Source: Sphaerimonospora sp050942215 (GTDB lineage Bacteria; Actinomycetota; Actinomycetes; Streptosporangiales; Streptosporangiaceae). Taken from it: a stretch of DNA of 64,000 nucleotides. This document shows, piece by piece, positions 58,053 to 64,000 of this stretch. The DNA is taken from NCBI RefSeq assembly GCF_050942215.1, contig NZ_CP192056.1, positions 1,178,001 to 1,242,000 on the forward strand. Direction: 5' to 3'. A model generated the notes under the pieces. The model was given only the letters and a program-made list of their open reading frames with translations. It did no database searches and was not told the DNA's origin. How positions within the stretch are numbered: the stretch's first letter is position 1; each line of letters starts with the position of its first letter. Both the position numbers and the translations under genes were made by a program.

Positions 58053-59557
58053 AAGCCGTGATCGAGAACCGCTTCGGCCTGCTCGCCCTGGTGCTGGTCG
58101 CGCTGGCCGCGCTGTACGGCGCCGCCTACGTCGGCCGGCCGGCCCCTGTGGTGCAGCCCCGGCCGCAGGCGGTGAAGGCCCCGGTCGAAGCGGTCTCCCT
58201 GGTGTGCCCGGCCCCCGGCGGCAGCCGGATGAGCGTGGTGACCCCGCCCGGCGACGAGGGGACCGGTGGTGAGGGGGCCGGCAGCGCCGTGCTCACACAG
58301 GTACGGGCACCCGGGGCGGGCGGGGACGGTAAGAAGGGCAAAGCCGACAAGAAGCATAGGGACGGGGAGTCCCGGAAGCCCGAGGCGGTGATCGACACGC
58401 CGGGCGTGCTGTGGCAGCGAGAGATGCCCACCGGCGGTGCGCCCATCCTGGTGGCGGCCACCGGTTCGATGGCTCCCGGCCTGGAGAGCGCGCAGACCGC
58501 CCGCGAGACCTCCGGAACCCAGCGCGGGCTCGCGGGTGTCCGCTGCGTCGAGCCCGGCGCGGAGACCTGGTTCGTCGGTCCCGGCCCGGCCGGGGCGGAC
58601 GTGCGGCTCCATCTCGCCAACGCCGACGCCGCGCCCGCCGACGTGTCCCTCATGATCTATTCGGGTGAGGGCCCGGTGCTGAGCGAGCGGGGGAGCGGGG
58701 TGATCCTCCAGCCGGGCGAGCATCAGGTGATCGACCTGCGCGACGTCGCACCCTCGCCCCTGGTGATGGCGCTGCGGGTGAGCACGGGCAACGGACGCGT
58801 GGCCGCCGCCGTCAAGGTCTCCTTCGGCGAGGGGAAGGGCGTCGACTGGCTGCCGGCCGCGGCCGCGCCGGCGACCACGGTGGTCGTCCCCGGCATCCCC
58901 GGCACGGCGGGCCGCCGCGAGCTGTACGTCGCGGCCCCCGGCGAGGAGGACACCGTCGTCCAGGTGAAGGCCGTGCTCAAGGACGGCTTCTATGCCCTGA
59001 AGAACAAGGAGGACGTGGATGTGCCCGCCGGGTCCACGGCCACGATGGACCTGACGACCGGCGTCGGCGGGCAGCCCGCGGCCCTGGTGTTGACCTCGGA
59101 TGTGCCGATCGTCGCCGGGATGGTCATGACCGGGACTGGTTCGTCCCTGGATGTCGCCTTCACCGCAGGAGCGCAGCCGATCGATCTCGGCAGCGTGGTG
59201 GCCGACGGCCGGACCTCACGCAAGCAGACCTCGCGCCTCGTGCTGTCGGCCCCGTTCGCGGCGGGAGCCGTACGGATCCGGATCCTGCCCACGAAGGGGA
59301 CGGCACCCGAGCCGATGGACGTGCCGGTGCCGGCCGGCCGGACCAGGGAGATCAAGCTCCGGCCGGCCGCGGGGGCCGGTTCCGCCTTCGCCGTCGTCGT
59401 GCAGCCGCAGGACGGCTCCGGCCCGGTGTACGGCGGTCGCGTGCTCGACGAGCCGACCGGCGACGGGCTGCTGATCACCGCGCAGCCGCTCGCGCTCGCG
59501 CGTATCTGGGCGCTCGTTCCGCCCACGGTCGATTCCCCCGGCGCCGTCCTCCCCTGA
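58049..59557 (+). CDS. DUF5719-family membrane-anchored extracellular protein
   Basis: ATG overlaps the GT2 stop, so translation is coupled. The 502-aa product has one N-terminal helix (FGLLALVLVALAALYGAAYVG), a charged linker and extracellular beta-rich modules: ETWFVGPGPAGADVRLHLANADAAPADVSLMIYSGEG, EHQVIDLRDVAPSPLVMALRVSTGNGRVAAAVKVSF, and repeats ending in ALARIWALVPP. This matches DUF5719. It likely works with the partner glycosyltransferase outside the membrane. Function unknown. Repeat array C begins 83 bases after its stop. Confidence 0.82.
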   Translation: MKAVIENRFGLLALVLVALAALYGAAYVGRPAPVVQPRPQAVKAPVEAVSLVCPAPGGSRMSVVTPPGDEGTGGEGAGSAVLTQVRAPGAGGDGKKGKADKKHRDGESRKPEAVIDTPGVLWQREMPTGGAPILVAATGSMAPGLESAQTARETSGTQRGLAGVRCVEPGAETWFVGPGPAGADVRLHLANADAAPADVSLMIYSGEGPVLSERGSGVILQPGEHQVIDLRDVAPSPLVMALRVSTGNGRVAAAVKVSFGEGKGVDWLPAAAAPATTVVVPGIPGTAGRRELYVAAPGEEDTVVQVKAVLKDGFYALKNKEDVDVPAGSTATMDLTTGVGGQPAALVLTSDVPIVAGMVMTGTGSSLDVAFTAGAQPIDLGSVVADGRTSRKQTSRLVLSAPFAAGAVRIRILPTKGTAPEPMDVPVPAGRTREIKLRPAAGAGSAFAVVVQPQDGSGPVYGGRVLDEPTGDGLLITAQPLALARIWALVPPTVDSPGAVLP

Positions 59558-59640
59558 AATCCGCCATTCCAGAATCCACCATTCCCCGAATTCCCCAGCA
59601 TTCCACCACCCCCCGAAACCACCCCCCAAACCCCCCCGCC

Positions 59641-59875
59641 GTGATCTTGCAAATACTCGCAGGAAGGCCCGTTGATGTGCGCTCCAGCCTTTCGTGATCT
59701 TGCAGTTTCTTGCACGGATTCCGCCTGAGCTGGAGAAATGCTATTCATGATCTTGCACTGCAAGATCATGAATGGTGAATCAGCTGATGAGGGTGGTTAT
59801 CGCGGAATTTCTGCAAGATCACGAGAGAGGTTTCGGCAGGTCGTCGGCTATCGCTGCGAGTAACTGCAAGATCAC
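59641..59875. repeat. 53-bp phased palindromic repeat array C (five units)
   Basis: Plus-oriented cores start at 59641 and 59694; a perfect palindrome with 15-base arms around one C lies at 59743-59773; minus-oriented cores end at 59822 and 59875. Each step is exactly 53 bases (59641-59694-59747 and 59769-59822-59875). The array is symmetric about 59758. The outer units carry the conserved partner motif TCGCAG/CTGCGAG; the inner two do so only approximately. It sits in a convergent intergenic region between the DUF5719 gene and the metallopeptidase-like gene. The last unit (CTGCGAGTAACTGCAAGATCAC) closely matches the last unit of array A (CTGCGAGTATTCGCAAGATCAC) and shares the upstream GGTCGT(T/C)GGC sequence with it. 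Confidence 0.92.
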
Positions 59876-60078
59876 CACATGGGTTTTGAGGTTCTTCGGG
59901 TCTTGAGGTTCTTTGGGTTCGGGTCTTGGGCCTTGGGTCTATGGATCTTTGGATCTTCGTTTGGGGGGGCGGGACATGTGGTGGCTTATTGCGTGATTTT
60001 GGGGTCGTGGACCGTACGGCCGGGAAATCGTGGTGAGATCTCTGCCGGCGGCGGGGCCGGAATCCCGTGGAGAAATGA

Positions 60079-60546
60079 TCAGTGACGGTCGTCGTAGCCG
60101 GGGTCGATGGTCTCCGGGGCGAGACCGAGGAGGCTGGCCACCTGCTCGACGACGACGTCGAAGACGAGCGTGCCGAGTTGATCGCGGTCACGGGCCCTGG
60201 CCTCGAGCGGACGACGGTAGACGATCACCGCGGCCGGGTCCTGCCCGGAGGGGGACTCTGCCCGTCCGAGCGGGATGGGGTCGGACGAGAGCCGGGTCGG
60301 CCCGTCGATCAGCTCGTTCGCCGGAGGGACCTCCTCCACGGCGAACTCCACCGACGCGAGCTGGGTGCCCCACCGGGGCCTGAGCCGGTCCACCGCGTCG
60401 AGCACGAGGTCGTCGAAACGCTCACCGCGCGACTTCGCGATGGGCACGTGCGAGGGGGCGATCGGCCCGCGCAGGCCGCGGCCATGCCGGTCGCGCCGCC
60501 GCACCCGCCGCCCGGGCTCTGGCCTGGGCTCGCTCCGCTCGCTCAC
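60079..60546 (-). CDS. Metallopeptidase-family protein with degenerate active site
   Basis: The 155-aa product has a basic, Arg-rich N-terminus (RRVRRRDRHGRGLRGP) and a core beginning RGERFDDLVLDAVDRLRPRW. The region that is the zinc motif HExxH in the family reads VVVEQVASLLGL, i.e. V-E-Q-V-A: the catalytic Glu is kept but both His are lost. The following ETIDPGYDDRH is family-like. It corresponds by position, from memory, to mycobacterial Rv3259. It is probably not a working protease; a structural or binding role is inferred. It is followed (on the other side of array C) by the DUF5719 gene and is divergent from DUF3499. Confidence 0.68.
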   Translation of the reverse strand: MSERSEPRPEPGRRVRRRDRHGRGLRGPIAPSHVPIAKSRGERFDDLVLDAVDRLRPRWGTQLASVEFAVEEVPPANELIDGPTRLSSDPIPLGRAESPSGQDPAAVIVYRRPLEARARDRDQLGTLVFDVVVEQVASLLGLAPETIDPGYDDRH

Positions 60547-60645
60547 GCAGTCAGCTTAGGCCGTGCGGGGTGGATCTTTTGCATGGATTGTGGCGACACG
60601 CTCGATAAGAGTGCGGGGGTGGTGGCAATGTGAACGCGGACCGGA

Positions 60646-60651
60646 TACGGT
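60646..60651 (+). promoter_or_regulatory. Candidate -10 box (TACGGT) giving a leaderless DUF3499 message
   Basis: TACGGT lies six bases before the GTG start (60658), with no ribosome site between them. This is the standard geometry for leaderless initiation. Confidence 0.45.
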
Positions 60652-60657
60652 CCCACC

Positions 60658-61023
60658 GTGAGCCCCGTCCGCAGCTGTTCCCGTACCGCCTGCAGGCAGC
60701 CTGCCGTCTTCACACTCACGTACGTCTACGCCGACTCCACCGCCGTCCTCGGTCCGCTGGCGACTTACGTAGAGCCTCACTGTTACGACCTGTGCGCGGA
60801 GCATGCGGAGCGGCTCACCGCCCCGCGGGGGTGGGAGGTCGTACGGCTTCCGTCGGAGGCCGTGTCGCCGAGCGGTGACGATCTGGAGGCGCTCGCCAAC
60901 GCGGTACGCGAGGCCGCACGTCCAGCTCCGGTAGCGGGGGAGCCCGTCGGTCAGGCGATCGAGGTGGGCCGCCGGGGGCACCTGCGGGTGCTGAAGTCGG
61001 CACAGCCGAACCGGGAGCGGTGA
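60658..61023 (+). CDS. DUF3499-family protein
   Basis: GTG at 60658. The 121-aa product begins MSPVRSCSRTACRQPAVFTLTYVYADSTAVLGPLATYVEPHCYDLCAEHAERLTAPRGWEVVRL: the paired C-x4-C (CSRTAC) and H-C-x3-C (HCYDLC...H) make a likely zinc ribbon, as in DUF3499. I recall a homologue at Rv3258c. Position between the metallopeptidase-like protein and phosphomannomutase is conserved in that locus. Function unknown. Confidence 0.82.
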   Translation: MSPVRSCSRTACRQPAVFTLTYVYADSTAVLGPLATYVEPHCYDLCAEHAERLTAPRGWEVVRLPSEAVSPSGDDLEALANAVREAARPAPVAGEPVGQAIEVGRRGHLRVLKSAQPNRER

Positions 61024-61044
61024 CCTCGGGTCATGACCGCGCTA

Positions 61045-61050
61045 TAGGCT
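61045..61050 (+). promoter_or_regulatory. Possible promoter of the phosphomannomutase operon
   Basis: TAGGCT (61045-61050) follows TGACCT (61021-61026) after 18 bases. Transcription would begin near 61057, about 30 bases before the GTG at 61088. The match to consensus is only moderate. Confidence 0.33.
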
Positions 61051-61087
61051 CGGGAGCGAAGACGTCACGACTTTTAGGGGCTATGCG

Positions 61088-62443
61088 GTGGCCGACCTCA
61101 CCAAGATCTTCAAGGCGTACGACGTGCGCGGCGTGGTGCCGGACGAGCTCAACGAGGAGATCACACAGGCGGTAGGGGCCGCTTTCGTGGAGGTGACCGG
61201 CGCCGAGTCGGTGGTGATGGCGCACGACATGCGGACCTCCTCCGGTCCGCTCGCAGCCGCCTTCGCCCGAGGTGCGACCTCCCGCGGTGCGGGCGTGGTC
61301 AACGCCGGCCTGGGCTCGACCGACATGCTCTACTACGCCAGCGGCAGCCTGAATCTGCCCGGCGTCATGTTCACGGCGAGCCACAACCCCGCCCAGTACA
61401 ACGGCATGAAGATGTGCCGCGCCGGAGCCGTGCCGATCGGTACGGACACCGGCCTGATCGAGATCCGCGACCGGGCGGCCGAGCTGCTCGCCGACGGCGC
61501 CGCCGGTACGGCCGGCACGGGTACGGTGACCGAGCGGAATCTCCTCAGCGGTTACGCGGCCCACCTCAAGACGCTGGTCGACCTGTCGGGGATCCGCCCG
61601 CTCAAGGTCGTGGTCGACGCGGGCAACGGCATGGGGGGGTACACGGTCCCCGAGGTCTTCAACGGCCTGCCGATCGAGCTGACCCCGCTCTACTTCGAAC
61701 TCGACGGCAGCTTCCCCAACCACGAGGCCAACCCGATCGAGCCGGAGAACCTCCGCGACCTGCAGAAAACGGTCGTCGACCGGGGCGCCGACATCGGCAT
61801 CGCATTCGACGGCGACGCCGACCGGTGCTGGGTGATCGACGAGCGGGGCGAGTCGGTCTCGCCCTCCACCGTCACCGCTCTCGTCGCGGTACGCGAACTG
61901 GCCAAGCACCCGGGGGCCACGATCATCCATAACCTGATCACGTCGCAGGGTGTGCCGGAGATCGTCAGAGAGCATGGCGGCGTCCCGGTCCGCACCCGGG
62001 TCGGGCATTCGTTCATCAAGGCGGAGATGGCCAGGACGGGGGCGGTGTTCGGCGGCGAGCATTCCGCCCACTACTACTTCCGCGACTTCTGGTTCGCCGA
62101 CTCCGGCATGCTGGCGGCCCTCCACGTGCTCGCCGCGCTGGGCGAACAGGACCGGCCGCTGTCGGAGGTCCTGTCGCGCTACTCGCGGTACGCCTCCTCC
62201 GGAGAGATCAACAGCAGGGTCGCCGACCAGGCCGCCGCCCTGGCCAGGGTGCGTGAAAGCTTCGCCGGGCGCGAGGGGGTCACCCTCGACGAACTCGACG
62301 GGCTCACCGTCAGCGGTCCCGACTGGTGGTTCAACCTGCGGCCGTCCAACACCGAGCCGCTGCTGCGGCTCAACGCCGAGGCGGCGGACGAGAAGACGAT
62401 GGCGGCCGTGCGCGACGAGGCGCTCGCCGTTGTGAGGAGCTGA
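61088..62443 (+). CDS. manB: Phosphomannomutase/phosphoglucomutase
   Basis: GTG at 61088 with AGGGG upstream. The 451-aa enzyme carries the phosphohexomutase landmarks: phosphoserine loop FTASHNPAQYNGMK (S98), metal loop AFDGDADRCWV (DGDADR at 241-246), sugar-binding loop FGGEHSAHYYF and phosphate-binding WFNLRPSNTEPLLRLN. It interconverts mannose-6-phosphate and mannose-1-phosphate, feeding manC at 44.4 kb. The Trm112-like and SIS genes follow with overlapping or near-overlapping stops and starts, so this is an operon. Confidence 0.93.
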   Translation: MADLTKIFKAYDVRGVVPDELNEEITQAVGAAFVEVTGAESVVMAHDMRTSSGPLAAAFARGATSRGAGVVNAGLGSTDMLYYASGSLNLPGVMFTASHNPAQYNGMKMCRAGAVPIGTDTGLIEIRDRAAELLADGAAGTAGTGTVTERNLLSGYAAHLKTLVDLSGIRPLKVVVDAGNGMGGYTVPEVFNGLPIELTPLYFELDGSFPNHEANPIEPENLRDLQKTVVDRGADIGIAFDGDADRCWVIDERGESVSPSTVTALVAVRELAKHPGATIIHNLITSQGVPEIVREHGGVPVRTRVGHSFIKAEMARTGAVFGGEHSAHYYFRDFWFADSGMLAALHVLAALGEQDRPLSEVLSRYSRYASSGEINSRVADQAAALARVRESFAGREGVTLDELDGLTVSGPDWWFNLRPSNTEPLLRLNAEAADEKTMAAVRDEALAVVRS

Positions 62444-62447
62444 CGAC

Positions 62448-62621
62448 TTGAAGATCGACGACTGGCTGCTGGACATCCTGGCCTGCCCGGCGTGCAAGGC
62501 GCCGCTCCGCGCGGACACCGAGGCGGACGAACTGGCGTGCACCTCGGACGCATGCGGCCTGATCTACCCGGTGCGCGACGACATCCCGGTCCTCCTCGTC
62601 GACGAGGCCCGCAAGGCATGA
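62448..62621 (+). CDS. Trm112/UPF0434-like small zinc protein
   Basis: TTG at 62448, five bases after the mutase stop, with GAGGAG about nine bases upstream inside the mutase gene. The 57-residue product has C13-x2-C16 and C31-x4-C36 (LACPACKAPL; CTSDACGLIYPV) and PVRDDIPVLLVDEA, typical of Trm112-like proteins. Such proteins in other organisms activate methyltransferases. Its partner here is unknown. Its stop overlaps the next start (ATGA). Confidence 0.85.
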   Translation: MKIDDWLLDILACPACKAPLRADTEADELACTSDACGLIYPVRDDIPVLLVDEARKA

Positions 62622-63775
62622 GCCGCGCCGGAGGGGCGCCGGGCCGGAGTTTCGAGCCTGATCGGCTCGACGACCAGACGTGCCTCGTGGAGGGCGACCC
62701 CGCCGGCATGCTCAGGGCTGTCGCGTCGTCGGCCGCCCAGGTCCGCATGGCGTACCGCTCGGCCCGGGAGGCGGAGGCCGGACGGGTGGCGGCCGACGGT
62801 CGGCCACGGGCGATCGTGGTGGCCGGAATGGGCGTCTCCGGGCTCGCCGGGGAGGTGCTCGAGGCCGTCTGCGGAAACGGTGCGCCGCTGCCTGTCGTGA
62901 CCGTACGCGGTTATCGCCTGCCGGGCTGGGTGGGCGCCGCCGACCTGGTCGCCGCCGTCTCGCGCTCCGGTCACACCCAGGAGACGCTCGGGCTGGCGGC
63001 CGAGGCCGTACGGCGCGGCTGCCGGATGCTCGGGGTCGGCCCGGTGGGGACACCGCTCCGGGATCTCGTCGTGCGGGCCGGCGGGCCGTACGTGCCGGTC
63101 TCCGGGGCGCCGGGCCCTTCGCGCACGGCACTGTGGGAGCTGGCGGTCCCGCTGCTCGTCGCCGCCGCCTCGCTGGGCCTGGTGGAGGCGGGCGAGGACG
63201 TGTTCGAGTCCGTGGCCGGACGGCTGGAGGACATCGCCCACCGATGCCGGCCGTCGAGCGATTCGTTCATCAATCCCGGCAAGACGCTGGCGCTGGAGCT
63301 GGCCGACAGCGTCCCGATGATCTGGGGCACCTCGCCGCTCGCCCGGGTCGCCGCCCACCGGCTCGCCTGTCAGCTCAGCGAGAACGCGAAATATCCCGCT
63401 GTGTGGGGTGAGATGCCCGACGCGGGTCACGACCAGCTCGCCGTCCTCGACGGTCCGCTGGCCGGGCGGGACGTCTTCCACGATCCGTTCGCCGACGGGC
63501 CGGGCGGATCCGGTGGCCGGCTGCGGGTCTTCCTGCTGCGCGACGCCGAGGAGCATCCGCAGGTCGTCAAGTGCCGGACGCTGTCCGTACGGCTCGCAGA
63601 GGACCGCGGCGTGCCGGTGTCGGAGATTCTCGCCGAGGGCGTGCATCCGCTGGAGCGCCTCGCCACGCTGATCGGATTGGGCGACTACGGCAGCGTCTAC
63701 CTCGCCCTGGGGTACGGCGTCGATCCCGCCGTCGTACCAGCCGTAACGGAACTCCAGGCCCGGGTTTCCCCATAA
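62618..63775 (+). CDS. SIS-domain phosphoglucose/phosphomannose isomerase-like protein
   Basis: ATG at 62618 overlaps the Trm112-like stop. The 385-aa protein has two SIS-like halves: RAIVVAGMGVSGLAGEVLEAVCG, LVAAVSRSGHTQETLGLAAEAVRRG (phosphosugar Ser/Thr), and VPMIWGTSPLARVAAHRLACQLSENAKYPAVWGEMPDAGHDQL. The length and second-half motif match the bifunctional glucose/mannose-6-phosphate isomerases. It sits in the mannose operon as in mycobacteria (Rv3256c neighbourhood). It probably supplies mannose-6-phosphate to the mutase. Confidence 0.85.
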   Translation: MSRAGGAPGRSFEPDRLDDQTCLVEGDPAGMLRAVASSAAQVRMAYRSAREAEAGRVAADGRPRAIVVAGMGVSGLAGEVLEAVCGNGAPLPVVTVRGYRLPGWVGAADLVAAVSRSGHTQETLGLAAEAVRRGCRMLGVGPVGTPLRDLVVRAGGPYVPVSGAPGPSRTALWELAVPLLVAAASLGLVEAGEDVFESVAGRLEDIAHRCRPSSDSFINPGKTLALELADSVPMIWGTSPLARVAAHRLACQLSENAKYPAVWGEMPDAGHDQLAVLDGPLAGRDVFHDPFADGPGGSGGRLRVFLLRDAEEHPQVVKCRTLSVRLAEDRGVPVSEILAEGVHPLERLATLIGLGDYGSVYLALGYGVDPAVVPAVTELQARVSP

Positions 63776-63808
63776 GATCTCCCGTGGCCGAAGTGTGAGG
63801 AGTTTCAC

Positions 63809-64000
63809 GTGAGTGCGGGTGGCGGTACAAAGGCGATCATCGCGGCGCTGACCGCGAATCTGGCGATCGCGGTGGCGAAGTTCGTCGCGTTCGTCTTCAC
63901 CGGATCGTCGTCGATGCTCGCCGAGTCGGTGCACTCGGTGGCCGACTCGGGCAACCAGGCGCTGCTGATCCTCGGGGGCAAGCGCGCGATGCGGCAGCGC
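63809..64000 (+). CDS. Cation diffusion facilitator, N-terminal part (cut by window edge)
   Basis: GTG at 63809 with GAGGAG about seven bases before it opens a frame running off the window. The 64 residues begin MSAGGGTKAIIAALTANLAIAVAKFVAFVFTGSSSMLAESVHSVADSGNQALLILGGKRAMRQR. The first helix, then SSSMLAESVHSVADSGNQALLILG, is the CDF family's second helix with its HxxxD metal site (H-S-V-A-D). It exports Zn, Fe or similar divalent ions in exchange for protons. It follows the SIS gene by 33 bases. Confidence 0.9.
   Translation, partial: MSAGGGTKAIIAALTANLAIAVAKFVAFVFTGSSSMLAESVHSVADSGNQALLILGGKRAMRQR

Noticed and set aside
59641..59880. CRISPR array at the 53-bp phased repeats
   Set aside because: The repeats invert orientation around a centre, the spacers show shared sequence between arrays, unit number is small, and no cas genes are present.
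59876..60078. Small plus-strand ORF rich in Gly/Phe/Leu near 59879
   Set aside because: It is a low-complexity stretch with no ribosome site and no recognisable protein features.
1..64000. tRNA or rRNA genes
   Set aside because: No T-loop/anticodon-arm pattern or rRNA-like conserved stretch was noticed on either strand; this was a visual scan only.

Overview
The window is high-GC actinobacterial DNA. LCP (LytR-CpsA-Psr) wall ligases, a WhiB2-type regulator, a complete set of F420 genes (fbiA, fbiB, fbiC), mannose-nucleotide genes and long proline/glutamine-rich membrane proteins point to a filamentous actinomycete, most likely Streptosporangiales. This placement rests on gene content and style only, as no search could be run.

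Layout. 0-5.3 kb is accessory DNA: the N-terminus of an ISAs1-type transposase cut by the window edge, a TerB-like protein whose tail seems altered next to that element, a secreted VWA-domain protein, an AT-richer gap, a GNAT acetyltransferase and a small conserved protein. 5.4-9.7 kb holds a two-gene unit: a Cas4/AddB-like Fe-S PD-(D/E)XK nuclease and an SF1/UPF1-like helicase, a plausible unnamed defence or repair module. Immediately upstream, on the same strand, is an apparently intact IS200/IS605 element (tnpB 9.8-11.1 kb, divergent tnpA 11.1-11.5 kb) whose right end lies about 35 bp from the nuclease start.

12-16.7 kb carries an MgtC-like membrane protein, an LCP protein, a GT2 glycosyltransferase and a Uma2-family protein. 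16.9-24.6 kb is a polyol-phosphate/lipid locus: an IspD-SDR fusion resembling CDP-ribitol synthases, two CDP-alcohol phosphotransferases, a DUF5941-like membrane protein, a nucleotidyltransferase, a glycerol-1-phosphate dehydrogenase and a GT2. 24.6-29.3 kb has an acetoacetate-decarboxylase-like protein, a NarL-type two-component pair whose regulator lacks the phospho-acceptor Asp, and two small membrane proteins. 29.4-45.5 kb is an envelope-glycan region: acyltransferase, stand-alone FtsX ectodomain protein, two GT-C-like proteins, a second LCP protein, a polyprenol-phosphate GT2, two GT4s, a methyltransferase, a flippase-like protein and a GDP-mannose pyrophosphorylase.

45.5-64 kb contains an AlkA-like glycosylase, fbiC converging on fbiA-fbiB, a Q-rich membrane protein, whiB2, a giant GT2 with its DUF5719 partner, a degenerate metallopeptidase, DUF3499, phosphomannomutase, a Trm112-like protein, a SIS-domain sugar-phosphate isomerase and the start of a cation-diffusion facilitator. 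The order fbiA/fbiB - whiB2 - metallopeptidase - DUF3499 - phosphomannomutase - SIS matches, from memory, the Mycobacterium tuberculosis Rv3256c-Rv3264c neighbourhood.

The most striking unexplained signal is a dispersed intergenic repeat. Three arrays (11.86-12.04, 50.98-51.10 and 59.64-59.88 kb) carry the core TGCAAGATCAC at an exact 53-bp period, close to five turns of B-DNA. In two arrays the units run in opposite directions on either side of a perfect central palindrome, so the whole array is symmetric. This is neither CRISPR nor an ordinary terminator.
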